64,000 bases of DNA from Clostridiales bacterium (GTDB lineage: Bacteria > Bacillota > Clostridia > Saccharofermentanales > Saccharofermentanaceae). A model generated the notes under the pieces. That model searched no databases and was not told the origin of the DNA. It saw nothing but the letters and a program-made list of their open reading frames with translations. Positions within the stretch are counted from its first letter, which is position 1. The number at the start of each line of letters is the position of its first letter. The stretch is from assembly GCA_017451265.1 (NCBI GenBank), contig JAFSPU010000012.1:186001-250000 (forward strand), given 5' to 3'. Made by a program: the position numbers and the translations under genes. Below are positions 34,091-44,373 of this stretch, piece after piece.

Positions 34091-34583
34091 GTTTGACATC
34101 GTAAGCCCCGCTGTCTTTTAGCTCCATTACCATGTAAGTTCTGTCGGAACCGCCGCGCGGGAGCGATATGCTGCCGGGGTTAAGCACGTGCACCTTAGGC
34201 CCGCCGAAGGAGCCTTCCATGAACTCGTTCAGCGGCATGTGAGTGTGGCCGTAAAGCGCGATGTCGCACTTGTTTTCCTCAGCAGTATAAATGAGTCTGT
34301 CGAGCCCGTAGTTGACGTTTACGATGTGGCCGTGGGTGCAGAAGAAGCGGTGCCCTTTCAGCGTGAATACGGCCCAGTCCTGAAGATCTCCCTGTGACCT
34401 GTAGTCGCAGTTGCCCTTGATGAAGACGCAGGGGATCTTGGGAGAATTAAGACGGGCCGCAACGGAGTCACGCATGTCCTCGAGGTCTCCCAGGTGTATG
34501 ACCATGTCCGGCTTTTCGATGTCGAAAGCCCGGTAAACGCGGTCAGATCTGCCGTGGGAGTCGCTGACGATAAGTATCTTCAC
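34077..34583 (-). CDS. YfcE/MJ0936-type metallophosphoesterase
   Basis: 168 residues. Metal-binding motifs in order: SDSHG, HLGDLED, KGNCDYRS, CTHGHIVN and YGHTH, the full set for small cytoplasmic phosphodiesterases (YfcE, Vps29-like fold). They cleave phosphodiesters in vitro; natural substrates are mostly unknown. It starts five bases after the zinc-ribbon membrane protein gene stops, so they are probably cotranscribed. Confidence 0.88.
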   Translation of the reverse strand: MKILIVSDSHGRSDRVYRAFDIEKPDMVIHLGDLEDMRDSVAARLNSPKIPCVFIKGNCDYRSQGDLQDWAVFTLKGHRFFCTHGHIVNVNYGLDRLIYTAEENKCDIALYGHTHMPLNEFMEGSFGGPKVHVLNPGSISLPRGGSDRTYMVMELKDSGAYDVKLKTL

Positions 34584-34587
34584 GGTG

Positions 34588-36204
34588 TCAAAGCTTCAGC
34601 AGAGGATTGCCTTTGCCGGAAGGGTTGATAATGCCCAAGGCGCCGCCTGTTGTGATCTTCTTCCTTGCACGGATCTTTCTTGTCGTATCAAGGTAGAAGG
34701 AGACATCCGGCATCTTGTCCAGGATGTGAGGATTCTTCTTTCCTTTAAGCGGATCCTTCGCCCTCTCGCTTGCGACCATAGCCGGCGCCACGAAGAGTGC
34801 CAGAGCCGAGGTGATGATGAAGATGATCAGAGTGATCATGATGACGTCCATGAAGGCGGACCTGTGATACGTCGATGTAAGGCTGCCTCTGGCTGCCCCG
34901 TACATAAGCATCAGCATTATAGAGGGGACGATGTAGAACAGATGTCTTATGCCCCTGTTCAGCCTGTATGTGGCGTTGTTTACCTTTTCAGCAAGGCTTC
35001 TTAAAAGACTTCCGCGGAAGCTCTCGGGAACTACGCCGCAGACCTCTCCGGTCTGACCGTTAACCGCATACTTGAAGCTTAAGTCACCGTAGTTGATATT
35101 AAGGAACCATATCGGAAGCAGGCAGTAGATTACTCTGTAGTTCTTATATGTGATTCCCGTATAAGAGGAATTGTATGTGAAGTGATCGACGTCCTCGAAC
35201 TTGACTGACTCGGCTATGTCATGGCAGTAGTTGTCCAGACGCTTGCGGATCTTGTCGTACATGTCCTTGGGCTGCTCATCATACTTCTCGGCCAGGAAGC
35301 CGATAAGATAGGACGGGTTATAAGGGACAAGCTCGTTGAAGTCGAAAGGCTCGCACGCCTGCATGAGACGGTTGGGGATCTTTCTTGAAGCGTCGAAAGG
35401 AACATTCTTCAAAGAGAACTCCACAAGGCCATCGATGGGAACGTCCATCGAGTGCTGGTGTGTTGCTTCCTGCTTAATAGGATCGTAGCGCGGGCTTCCG
35501 TCGATTACGATGTGTTCCCATCCGCCAATCTCCATCTTTACGTCCGCTGACAGAAGCCAGAAAGGAACGTAGACGCCCGTTATCTTATCGATGGTGGCTT
35601 TGCCTGTGAAAGCCTTGGGCACGTGAGGGACGGATGTGATGTGATCGTAGTATGCCTTCTGGGCCTCTTCCTTGGTGACCGTGAAAGGAATGAGCGCATC
35701 AGGACGGAACTGCCTGGTAAGTCTTCTGGTGACAAGCATAGGCGAGCCGCAGAACGGACAGATTGTGGCAGCGGTATTGCCGTCGGTTACGACCTGTGAA
35801 CCGCAGGAGTTACAGACGATCTCCTTGTTGCCCTTATCCGCATAATCGATATCGTCATCGATTCCGTATTCCTGTTCGGGGTTCTCGATTCCGAGTGAAC
35901 CGTTCATCTCCATCGTCTCGGGGTCGTACAGATTACCGCAGGAACGGCACATCAGCGAACCGATCTCTTCATCGAAATACATATTCGATCCGCAGCCCGG
36001 ACACTTCTTTGTGTTGGCGGAGAAAGGCATACTCTTATCGCCTGTCTGGTCCCAGGGAAGCGGTGCGTTAGACCTGAATGGATTCTTGGTGTTTATCTCT
36101 CCGAACGGAGTCTTAAGATCGTACGGATCGTTCTTGTTGACGCGGATTCCGTCGTGCGCCTTAAAGTCGCTTAACGGAACTCTTTTTTCATCATTTTCTC
36201 CCAT
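34588..36204 (-). CDS. Zinc-ribbon membrane protein
   Basis: 538 residues from ATG 36204; GAGGAGG eight bases upstream rules against the earlier in-frame start at 36228. Two zinc ribbons stand near the N-terminus (CPGCGSNMYFDEE...CRSCGN and CNSCGSQ...CPFCGS), the kind often called TFIIB-like. A large mostly soluble part follows, then two transmembrane helices near residues 420-475 and a basic tail. The family is widespread in Clostridia and its function is unknown to me. It shares a short intergenic region with the divergent ilvE gene. Confidence 0.75.
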   Translation of the reverse strand: MGENDEKRVPLSDFKAHDGIRVNKNDPYDLKTPFGEINTKNPFRSNAPLPWDQTGDKSMPFSANTKKCPGCGSNMYFDEEIGSLMCRSCGNLYDPETMEMNGSLGIENPEQEYGIDDDIDYADKGNKEIVCNSCGSQVVTDGNTAATICPFCGSPMLVTRRLTRQFRPDALIPFTVTKEEAQKAYYDHITSVPHVPKAFTGKATIDKITGVYVPFWLLSADVKMEIGGWEHIVIDGSPRYDPIKQEATHQHSMDVPIDGLVEFSLKNVPFDASRKIPNRLMQACEPFDFNELVPYNPSYLIGFLAEKYDEQPKDMYDKIRKRLDNYCHDIAESVKFEDVDHFTYNSSYTGITYKNYRVIYCLLPIWFLNINYGDLSFKYAVNGQTGEVCGVVPESFRGSLLRSLAEKVNNATYRLNRGIRHLFYIVPSIMLMLMYGAARGSLTSTYHRSAFMDVIMITLIIFIITSALALFVAPAMVASERAKDPLKGKKNPHILDKMPDVSFYLDTTRKIRARKKITTGGALGIINPSGKGNPLLKL

Positions 36205-36233
36205 TTTGATATCCTCCTCTAATTCCACTCACA

Positions 36234-36266
36234 ATTATACAATAACGCCTCTCTAAGTGCTATAAT
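36234..36266. promoter_or_regulatory. Divergent -10 boxes between zinc-ribbon gene and ilvE
   Basis: On the minus strand TATAAT (36239-36234) lies 29 bases before the zinc-ribbon ATG. On the plus strand TGCTATAAT (36258-36266) is an extended -10 about 40 bases before the ilvE ATG. The two promoters are back to back, and each -35 zone would reach over the other's -10. Confidence 0.6.
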
Positions 36267-36306
36267 TGTTGAATTGAAAAGACTATTTGAAAGAAGGTTT
36301 CTGATT

Positions 36307-37341
36307 ATGGAAAAGAAGAATCTTGACTGGTCGAATCTGACATTTGGCTACACAAAGACAGACAAGCGCTTTGTTGCCAATTACACGAACGGTGCATGGG
36401 ATAACGGATCCCTTGTTGATGACGACAAGATCGTCATGAGCGAGTGCGCAGGTGTCCTTCAGTATGCACAGACAGTATTCGAGGGCCTTAAGGCTTATGA
36501 GACAAAGGATGGAAAGATCGTTACATTCCGCCCTGACCTTAACGCTCAGAGACTTCATGATTCTGCAGTTAGACTCGAGATCCCTCCGATCTCCGAGGAG
36601 ATGTTCATCAGATCCGTTAAGGAGACAGTTGCAGCTAACGCAGCATGGGTACCTCCGTACGGTTCCGGCGCATCACTTTATCTGAGACCTTATATCTTCG
36701 GTATCAACCCCGTTATCGGCGTTAAGCCCGCTGACGATTATCAGTACCGTATATTTGCTACACCTGTAGGACCTTACTTCAAGGGCGGTGCTAAGCCTAT
36801 CGTAGTAAAGATCTCTGACTTCGACCGTGCTGCTCCTCACGGAACAGGATGCATCAAGGCAGGCCTTAACTACGCTATGTCTCTGCATGCTATCGTTACT
36901 GCTCATAAGGAAGGATTCGCTGAGAATATCTACCTCGATCCTCAGACAAGAACAAAGATCGAGGAGACAGGCGGAGCTAACCTGATCTTCACAGACGGCA
37001 AGGGCACACTCATCGTACCTAAGTCCAACTCCATCCTGCCTTCCATCACGAGAAGATCTCTCGTTTATGTTGCAGAGCACTACTGCGGCATGAAGATCGA
37101 CGAGAGAGAAGTAACTCTCGAGGAAGTTATGGGTGGTGCATTCACGGAGGGCGGTCTGTGCGGTACAGCTGCAGTTATCTCACCTCTGGGTAAGATCAAC
37201 GACCACGGCAAGGAGTTCGAGTTCTCTAACGGTATGACCGAGATGGGTCCTGTTATGACAAAGCTGCGTGAGACTCTCACAGGCATCCAGATGGGTACTG
37301 TTGAAGCACCTGAGGGCTGGATCGTAGAGATCGAAGTTTAA
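36307..37341 (+). CDS. ilvE: Branched-chain amino acid aminotransferase
   Basis: 344 residues from the ATG at 36307 (AGAAGG upstream), the length of type II BCATs. Class IV aminotransferase features are present: GLKAY near residue 65, the PLP Lys in GTGCIKAGLNYAMS, EETGGANLIF and GLCGTAAVISPLGKI. It moves amino groups between glutamate and the branched-chain keto acids, the last step of Ile, Leu and Val synthesis. It stands alone with its own promoter and a strong terminator. Confidence 0.93.
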   Translation: MEKKNLDWSNLTFGYTKTDKRFVANYTNGAWDNGSLVDDDKIVMSECAGVLQYAQTVFEGLKAYETKDGKIVTFRPDLNAQRLHDSAVRLEIPPISEEMFIRSVKETVAANAAWVPPYGSGASLYLRPYIFGINPVIGVKPADDYQYRIFATPVGPYFKGGAKPIVVKISDFDRAAPHGTGCIKAGLNYAMSLHAIVTAHKEGFAENIYLDPQTRTKIEETGGANLIFTDGKGTLIVPKSNSILPSITRRSLVYVAEHYCGMKIDEREVTLEEVMGGAFTEGGLCGTAAVISPLGKINDHGKEFEFSNGMTEMGPVMTKLRETLTGIQMGTVEAPEGWIVEIEV

Positions 37342-37358
37342 TAGATTTTGATGCTTGA

Positions 37359-37389
37359 AACGGGGACCTGGTTTAGGTCCCCGTTTTTT
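37359..37389 (+). terminator. Intrinsic terminator after ilvE
   Basis: AACGGGGACCT (37359-37369) pairs perfectly with AGGTCCCCGTT (37375-37385), with a 5-base loop and four T bases after the stem. An 11-bp perfect stem makes this one of the strongest terminators in the window. Confidence 0.93.
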
Positions 37390-37469
37390 AATAGAGTTTA
37401 GGTCAGTGGCTTGCAGCCCTGAACTATGTGGCTCCTATTGGACCGGATGATATTATCGGAGGTTATAGT

Positions 37470-38027
37470 ATGTGCAAAGTAACAGTTTTCATTGCTGACG
37501 GAACTGAAGAGGTCGAGTGCCTAACCATCGTGGATCTTTTAAGACGCGCGGGTATCGATGTCCGCCTTGTATCCATCATGGAGACTGAGAAGATCTTAAG
37601 TTCACATAAGGTGACCATTATTGCGGACGGACAGTTCGACACAGAGGATTATTCTGATTCCGATATGCTCTTTATCCCGGGCGGTATGCCTGGCGTTACC
37701 AATATGCTTGCACATGAAGGTCTGATTGACCTGATCCGTAAGTTTAATGCTGAAGGCAAGAGGCTGGGAGCGGTTTGCGCAGGTCCCTCTGTCCTCGGTA
37801 AAGCAGGCGCTCTTGCAGGCAAGAAGGCTACATGTTTCCCCGGATGGGAGGATAAGCTTAACTGCGGCGAGTACACGGGCGCAGGCGTAACAACAGACGG
37901 CCTTATCACCACGGGCCGCGGTCTCGGTTTCACTATCGAAGAGGGACTTGAGATCATAAGAATTCTTAAGGGAGAAGAGGCATCGGAGGATATCAAGCGC
38001 AGGATCCAACACCCTGATACCGTGTGA
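37470..38027 (+). CDS. DJ-1/PfpI-family protein
   Basis: 185 residues from the ATG at 37470, six bases after GGAGGT; an earlier in-frame start at 37428 has no such site. The flavodoxin-like fold is seen: the Glu of DGTEEVE, the nucleophile Cys in GAVCAGPSVLG and TTGRGLGFTIEEGLEII. The family (YajL/ThiJ type) contains chaperone-like, glyoxalase-like and stress proteins, and this one is closest in pattern to the DJ-1/ThiJ branch. The next gene begins 11 bases later with no clear ribosome binding site. Confidence 0.88.
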   Translation: MCKVTVFIADGTEEVECLTIVDLLRRAGIDVRLVSIMETEKILSSHKVTIIADGQFDTEDYSDSDMLFIPGGMPGVTNMLAHEGLIDLIRKFNAEGKRLGAVCAGPSVLGKAGALAGKKATCFPGWEDKLNCGEYTGAGVTTDGLITTGRGLGFTIEEGLEIIRILKGEEASEDIKRRIQHPDTV

Positions 38028-38037
38028 TCTCCTGACG

Positions 38038-39267
38038 ATGTTTGAAACTGACAGCCGCCTTAACAGATTCTTTAGTTCTGTATATGTTAATGCAGTAGTT
38101 ATTTTTGTTGCCGTTCTTAGGTTTGTTCAGTTCGGTCTTAACAACTGTTTTTCGGAAAGCCTTGAATGGCAGGCGTATGAGCTGTGCTCTGATTATTCAT
38201 ATGGATTTATAAAAAGATCTCTTCTGGGTACACTGGTAAGTTTCCTTTCCTCTGTTACTGGAATGGAGTTTAAAAAGGCCGTGATGGTCTTTATGAATGC
38301 GGAAGAGCTGATCTTTTCTCTTGCTCTTTTGGGCATTCTTCTTTGTGTTATCAATAAGTATAAGAACCCTAATCTTAATCTGCTCATACTGTTCTTCTTA
38401 TCGACTGATGTTCTCGGTTTTTATTATTCTGATTGGGGTGAGCCTGACACCGTGATGATCACATTGTCACTTGTTATGGGGCTTTTGATCGTCCGCGAAA
38501 AGTTTGTCTGGGCGGTTCCGATACTTGCTTCAGTGTGTGCGCTGATCCACGAAGGATTTGCAATGATGTACTTCGGTATGATAGTCGGTCTTCTTCTGGT
38601 TCAGTGTATCCGTAAGAAGGGAAGAGGAAGACTTAAGTTCTTCACGGTTCTGATGGTGACAGGTTTTATGTGCGGATGCTTAAGTGCATATTGTTATTTC
38701 TGTACCAGACTCGTGATTAATGTTTCTCCCGAGCAGCTTCTAAGTGATGCGGTACAGAAGCTCGGAGACGGAACTAATGCCAAGCTGCTTGTTGCAAATT
38801 TCTGGAATGTCGGCGCAGGTATTATTCAGGACGGAGTTCCCACTTTTAGTTTTTGGTTAAGGATGTTTGCCATTGCCTGTGCCTGTATCATCCTGCTGCC
38901 GTTCATCATTTATAAGTTCAGATTCTGGCGTGATCTGATAAAGAGTGAGAATGACAAGCTAATGAAGCTTGCATATCTTCTCTGTTCGCTGGTATTTCTT
39001 TTTGCTCTGCCGCTCATATTAACTAAAGCTGATGAGGCAAGATGGTTTTATTCAGTCCTGCTTCAGGAAGTTATGCTGATCAATTTCCTTTATATGATTA
39101 ATAAAGACAGGATTAAGGCCGGCCTTAGCAGATTCATGAAGACGAGTCTGTTCAATGTTGTTCTCATCGGTGCATACTTTTTGGTGTTCAGTAATCCGAA
39201 TAAACAGTTCATAGATCTTGTTCTGGTAATTATTCCTTATGTCATGAATTGGGGTCCGTTGCTTTAA
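38038..39267 (+). CDS. Polytopic membrane protein of unknown function
   Basis: 409 residues with about ten hydrophobic segments. After the first helix comes ELCSDYSYGFIKRSLLGTLVS, and further on CALIHEGFAMMYFG; the Arg/Lys-Gly-type motif and the HEG motif recur in a group of uncharacterised bacterial membrane proteins, perhaps polysaccharide-related, but I do not know a function. There is no Shine-Dalgarno site before the ATG, which is 10 bases after the DJ-1 stop, so translation is probably coupled. Codon use is a little AT-richer than the neighbours. Confidence 0.65.
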   Translation: MFETDSRLNRFFSSVYVNAVVIFVAVLRFVQFGLNNCFSESLEWQAYELCSDYSYGFIKRSLLGTLVSFLSSVTGMEFKKAVMVFMNAEELIFSLALLGILLCVINKYKNPNLNLLILFFLSTDVLGFYYSDWGEPDTVMITLSLVMGLLIVREKFVWAVPILASVCALIHEGFAMMYFGMIVGLLLVQCIRKKGRGRLKFFTVLMVTGFMCGCLSAYCYFCTRLVINVSPEQLLSDAVQKLGDGTNAKLLVANFWNVGAGIIQDGVPTFSFWLRMFAIACACIILLPFIIYKFRFWRDLIKSENDKLMKLAYLLCSLVFLFALPLILTKADEARWFYSVLLQEVMLINFLYMINKDRIKAGLSRFMKTSLFNVVLIGAYFLVFSNPNKQFIDLVLVIIPYVMNWGPLL

Positions 39268-39307
39268 TGGAAGCGGTATAATAGAGGGGCATTAAGGGGA
39301 GTTAACT

Positions 39308-39808
39308 ATGATCGATATCGGAAAGATCAGCAGTAAATATGAAGCTAAGGTTCTGAACGAGGATAACACCGACGAGATACTTGGTATCTTTAAGGGAAAT
39401 CCGCAGTTCTTTAAGTACAGTGATGCGCATCCTACAAAGGAGCAGGTCTATCATGATATGCATCTGCTTCCGAGTGGTATGGATGTTTCAGATAAGTATT
39501 ATTTCGGTTTGTATAACGGTCCCGACCTGGTCGCGATTATGGATATAATCGACGGCTTCCCCACTGAGAATATCGCTTACTTGGGGTTCTTCATGATGAA
39601 TCAGAAGTATCAGGGTCAGCATGTGGGATCGGCGATCATAAACGAAGCTGCCCGTTATCTTAAGGGTATCGGCAAGAACATAATCAGACTCGTGATCGAC
39701 AAGAGTAACCCGCAGTCCACGCACTTCTGGAGCAGGAACGGGTTCGTGGTCTTCCGCGAGGCTGAGCGCAATGGACACATCCTCATGGAGGCTGACAGGG
39801 TACTTTAA
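39308..39808 (+). CDS. GNAT-family N-acetyltransferase
   Basis: 166 residues. The acetyl-CoA motif is NQKYQGQHVGSAII, preceded by a central beta strand (NIAYLGFFMM), and HFWSRNGFVVFREAERN is the usual last segment. The substrate is unknown. AAGGGGAG stands before the ATG, and TATAAT at 39278-39283 may provide a promoter of its own. It ends one base before the stop of the convergent galT gene. Confidence 0.85.
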   Translation: MIDIGKISSKYEAKVLNEDNTDEILGIFKGNPQFFKYSDAHPTKEQVYHDMHLLPSGMDVSDKYYFGLYNGPDLVAIMDIIDGFPTENIAYLGFFMMNQKYQGQHVGSAIINEAARYLKGIGKNIIRLVIDKSNPQSTHFWSRNGFVVFREAERNGHILMEADRVL

Positions 39809-39809
39809 G

Positions 39810-41288
39810 TCAGAGCGTGTCCGTGAAGCGCTTGAAGGGCTCGGGTGACTTGAACACACCCGCGCACTCCAGGATCTCACTGAAGGCAGTGCCGACTTCT
39901 TCTTTTATCACATTTAAAACTTCAGATGCCGAAGGAGCATCACCGAGACGGGGTAAGACCTTAGTTGCTACCCACTCTGCGTGCTTGGATAAGATCTCAT
40001 CTGATGCGATGTCCGCGTGTGAGGCAACGGCCTCGGCAAGGTCATTAAGCTCCTTCTTGAGCCTCGCGGGCAGGATAGCAAGACCCATTACTTCGATGAG
40101 ACCGATGTTCTCTTTTTTCAGGTGATGATATTCCTTGTGAGGGTGGTAGACGCCGAGCGGGTGCTCGTCTGTTGTGATGTTATTGCGCAGGACGAGGTCA
40201 AGCTCGAACAGACCGTCTTTATTTACTCTCGCAATGGGGGTGATCGTGTTATGAGGAACCCCGTCTGTCTCGGCGAAGATGAAGGCATCCTCGTCTGTGT
40301 ATGCTCTCCAGGATGACAGGATGTGATCGGCAAGATCTGCGATCCTGTCTGCGTCGGAACCCGTCAGTCTGATGACGGACATAGGCCAGTTTACGATGCC
40401 TGCAGTCACGTCCTCATATCCCGGGATGACGAATGTGCTTATGTATTTTGCACGTGCCATGGGGAACTCGTAGCAGCCGCCCTGAAAGTGGTCATGTGAG
40501 AGTATCGAACCGCCTACGATGGGGAGGTCCGCATTCGAACCCGCGATGTAGTGCGGGAACTGTCCGACGAATGACAGAAGCTTCACGAATGTCGAACGGT
40601 TTATAACCATAGGGATGTGTTCTTTGTTGAAGATTATGCAGTGCTCGTTGTAGTAAACATAGGGCGAGTACTGGAGGTAATATGCATCGCCGTCGAGCGT
40701 GATCGGGATGATGCGGTGGTTCTGTCTTGCGGGGTGCGTAAGCGTGCCTGCGAAGCCTTCATTCTCCTCGCAAAGCAGACACTTGGGGTAGGACGTGGAC
40801 TTGGCCTTGCCCGCCGCGGCAATATCGCGGGGGTCTTTCTCGGGCTTGCTCAGGTTGATGGTGATGTCGATGTCGCCGTACCTGGTGGAGGAGACCCACT
40901 TGATGTCCTTCTCGATCCTGTCGGTTCTTATGTAGTTGGTGTCGCGGCAGAAAGTGTAGTACCAGTTTGTGGCGTCTGTGACGGACCTGTCCTTAAGCTC
41001 GTTAAACATGTTGACGACGTAAGAGGGAGGAGGTGTGATGACGCCCATGAGTGAGGTGTCATAGAGGTCCTTCTGCGCATTCGTAAGGTCACCTTTAAGC
41101 TCGATGAAGTCCTCGAGTATGAGGTGGATCTTACGCGGTACGATCTGCTCTTCCGGCTTGATGTATTCGTCGAGTCCGAGCGTCTCCAGAAGTCTGTTGA
41201 TGATATAAGTTCTGTCGAGCTCGTCTACGAGTCCGCGCTCGATTCCGTAGTTAACAAGTTCCGTGATCAGGTAATTGATGTCTTTCAT
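39810..41288 (-). CDS. galT: UDP-glucose--hexose-1-phosphate uridylyltransferase, class II
   Basis: 492 residues, the longer Bacillota type of GalT. The second half holds the key segment SNADLPIVGGSILSHDHFQGG, which carries the catalytic His region, and two Cys of a possible metal site (PKCLLCEENEG). It swaps UMP between UDP-glucose and galactose 1-phosphate in the Leloir pathway. It begins 16 bases after galK stops, with GGGGG before the ATG, and is cotranscribed with galK from the operator-bearing promoter upstream of galK. The UDP-galactose epimerase gene is not in the window. Confidence 0.92.
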   Translation of the reverse strand: MKDINYLITELVNYGIERGLVDELDRTYIINRLLETLGLDEYIKPEEQIVPRKIHLILEDFIELKGDLTNAQKDLYDTSLMGVITPPPSYVVNMFNELKDRSVTDATNWYYTFCRDTNYIRTDRIEKDIKWVSSTRYGDIDITINLSKPEKDPRDIAAAGKAKSTSYPKCLLCEENEGFAGTLTHPARQNHRIIPITLDGDAYYLQYSPYVYYNEHCIIFNKEHIPMVINRSTFVKLLSFVGQFPHYIAGSNADLPIVGGSILSHDHFQGGCYEFPMARAKYISTFVIPGYEDVTAGIVNWPMSVIRLTGSDADRIADLADHILSSWRAYTDEDAFIFAETDGVPHNTITPIARVNKDGLFELDLVLRNNITTDEHPLGVYHPHKEYHHLKKENIGLIEVMGLAILPARLKKELNDLAEAVASHADIASDEILSKHAEWVATKVLPRLGDAPSASEVLNVIKEEVGTAFSEILECAGVFKSPEPFKRFTDTL

Positions 41289-41304
41289 GAAAAGCCCCCG
41301 GTTA

Positions 41305-42564
41305 TCAGATGATCTTAATGCCGCCGTATTTTCTAATCTTCATAATGTCGCATGCGCCCTCGCCGAAGACTGAATCCATTACTTCGCGGTAGTGCTCTGC
41401 GTTGTCGTTCTTTACGAAAGCCTGTATCGTTCCGGCAAAACCTCCGCCGTGTACGCGCGCGACTTCCTCTCCTGACAGAACTGCTTCGCTCACTGCGAGT
41501 GCGATAGAAACATTCTGCGTGTTAACGTCGCTGTTGGTGTAGATATTCTGCAGATACTTAAAAGATGAGTTACCGGACTCCCTTACAAGCCTCAGGAACT
41601 CCCACAGGTCACCGAGATTAAGTGCACGGGCTTCCTGTGAAGCACGCTTGGTCTCCTCCACGAAATGCATGGCTCTGAGTACCGCGCGGTCTCCTGCCTT
41701 CTCGCGGAGCATCGAGATGTTCTTTAAAATGTCATCCAGACTTACGGGGCGCAGCACCTCGTGACCAAGAAGTTCAGCGACTTTCTTCATTTCCGCGGGG
41801 ACTGCCGCGTACTCGTCAGTAAGATTGCTGTGCGAACCTCTTGTGTTCGTTATGCAAAGGCAGTAACCCGTCTTCGCGAAATCGAATTCGATGCGCTCGA
41901 CCTCGGGGTTATCAGGATACTTAAAGTCTATGTGTACCATGTTGCCTACGGAGCATGCCATCTGATCCATGAGGCCGCAGGGCTTGCCGAAATAGACGTT
42001 CTCAGCATACTGTCCGGCCTTCGCGATCGTAACGGGATCGATCTTCATGTCGTTGTAAAGTCCCGACACGATCGTTCCTACGAGCGTCTCGAAAGCGGCG
42101 GAAGAAGATATGCCGGCACCTACAAGAACATCGCTTGTAACGTAAGCGTCGAAGCCTCCGACCTTATATCCTTCGAAAGCAAGTGCTGCGAGCACACCCT
42201 TGATAAGAGCGACAGTCGTGCCCTTCTCTTTCTCGTTTCCTATAAGGTCGTTGGTGTCGATATAGTTGGGTCTGAATGTTTCGGAGATAAGTCTTACCTG
42301 ACCTTTGTCAGTCTTGCGGACGATTGCAATCGCATCTCTGTTTATGGATGCCGCAAGCACTTCACCGTGCTGGTGGTCCGTGTGGTTGCCGCCGATCTCG
42401 GTCCTTCCGGGAGCAGAGTAGATCTCTATGCCGCCGTCAGCTCCGAAGTTCTCTTCGAAAACTTTGATCGCAGCTTCGTAACGCGCGGGCTGCTTGGCCG
42501 CCCAAGCGGGATCGATGTAAATGTCATTGAAATCGATAACGGAAAGGTCTGTCTTTATGCTCAT
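41305..42564 (-). CDS. galK: Galactokinase
   Basis: 419 residues. GHMP kinase motifs: the galactokinase signature PGRTEIGGNHTDHQHGEV near residue 50, the ATP loop VGAGISSSAAFE near 150, and RVHGGGFAGTIQAFV near the C-terminus. It phosphorylates galactose, the first committed Leloir step. GGAGGG stands before the ATG. A promoter (TTGACA, 17 bases, TATCAT) lies at 42619-42591, with TTTAGTAAA operator half-sites in and beside it. The LacI-family gene is divergent and probably controls it. Confidence 0.94.
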   Translation of the reverse strand: MSIKTDLSVIDFNDIYIDPAWAAKQPARYEAAIKVFEENFGADGGIEIYSAPGRTEIGGNHTDHQHGEVLAASINRDAIAIVRKTDKGQVRLISETFRPNYIDTNDLIGNEKEKGTTVALIKGVLAALAFEGYKVGGFDAYVTSDVLVGAGISSSAAFETLVGTIVSGLYNDMKIDPVTIAKAGQYAENVYFGKPCGLMDQMACSVGNMVHIDFKYPDNPEVERIEFDFAKTGYCLCITNTRGSHSNLTDEYAAVPAEMKKVAELLGHEVLRPVSLDDILKNISMLREKAGDRAVLRAMHFVEETKRASQEARALNLGDLWEFLRLVRESGNSSFKYLQNIYTNSDVNTQNVSIALAVSEAVLSGEEVARVHGGGFAGTIQAFVKNDNAEHYREVMDSVFGEGACDIMKIRKYGGIKII

Positions 42565-42590
42565 TAGGCGTCCCTCCTTACGGTGATTAT

Positions 42591-43778
<1,188 letters not shown>

Positions 43779-43794
43779 ACAAAGGAGGATGATC

Positions 43795-44361
43795 ATGGAC
43801 CAGGATATGAAGATCAAGATCCTCAGAAATACCATAACGGTATTTAACAGGAAAGGCCTCAAGCTTACGATGGATGATATCGCCGAGCAGATGGGCATAT
43901 CCAAGAAGACTATCTACAAGTACTACGACAGTAAAGAAGAGATCTTCGACCAGATCGTCGATTATGTCTTCGATGATATCAAAGCAAGAGAGCAGGAGAT
44001 TCTGAATGAGGAAGGTCTGACTCTTGAGGAAAGGACCAGGAAGCTGCTCTCGGCTTTCCCGGAAAGATTCACGGAAGTGGACTTCTCGAAGCTGGGGGAT
44101 CTTAAGGATAAATACCCGAAGATACACAAGAAGTTAAAGAAGAGACTGGAGAGCGGCTGGGAGCCGACGATAGAACTTCTGGAACAGGGTAAGCACGAAG
44201 GATTGTACAGACAGGATGCGAATCTCGCCATATTCAAGACAATGATGGACGCGAGCGTGGCAAGATTCTTCGAGACAGACACCTTAAAGAAAAACAAGAT
44301 CAGTTATGTGGAAGCATTGAATCAGGTAGTAGACATACTCCTGATGGGAATCAAAGTATAA
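43795..44361 (+). CDS. TetR/AcrR-family regulator
   Basis: 188 residues from the ATG at 43795, six bases after AAAGGAGG. The helix-turn-helix is clear (RNTITVFNRKGLKLTMDDIAEQMGISKKTIYKYYDSKEEIFDQIVDYV); the rest is the helical ligand-binding part. It heads the operon with the GT-B-like protein, the GPH transporter and the GH36 alpha-galactosidase, and likely represses it through two GGAAAC-N16-GTTTCC sites. A TetR, rather than a sugar-type regulator, over a galactoside operon is uncommon and hints at a lipid-like or other non-sugar ligand. Confidence 0.88.
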   Translation: MDQDMKIKILRNTITVFNRKGLKLTMDDIAEQMGISKKTIYKYYDSKEEIFDQIVDYVFDDIKAREQEILNEEGLTLEERTRKLLSAFPERFTEVDFSKLGDLKDKYPKIHKKLKKRLESGWEPTIELLEQGKHEGLYRQDANLAIFKTMMDASVARFFETDTLKKNKISYVEALNQVVDILLMGIKV

Positions 44362-44373
44362 GGGGACACACTT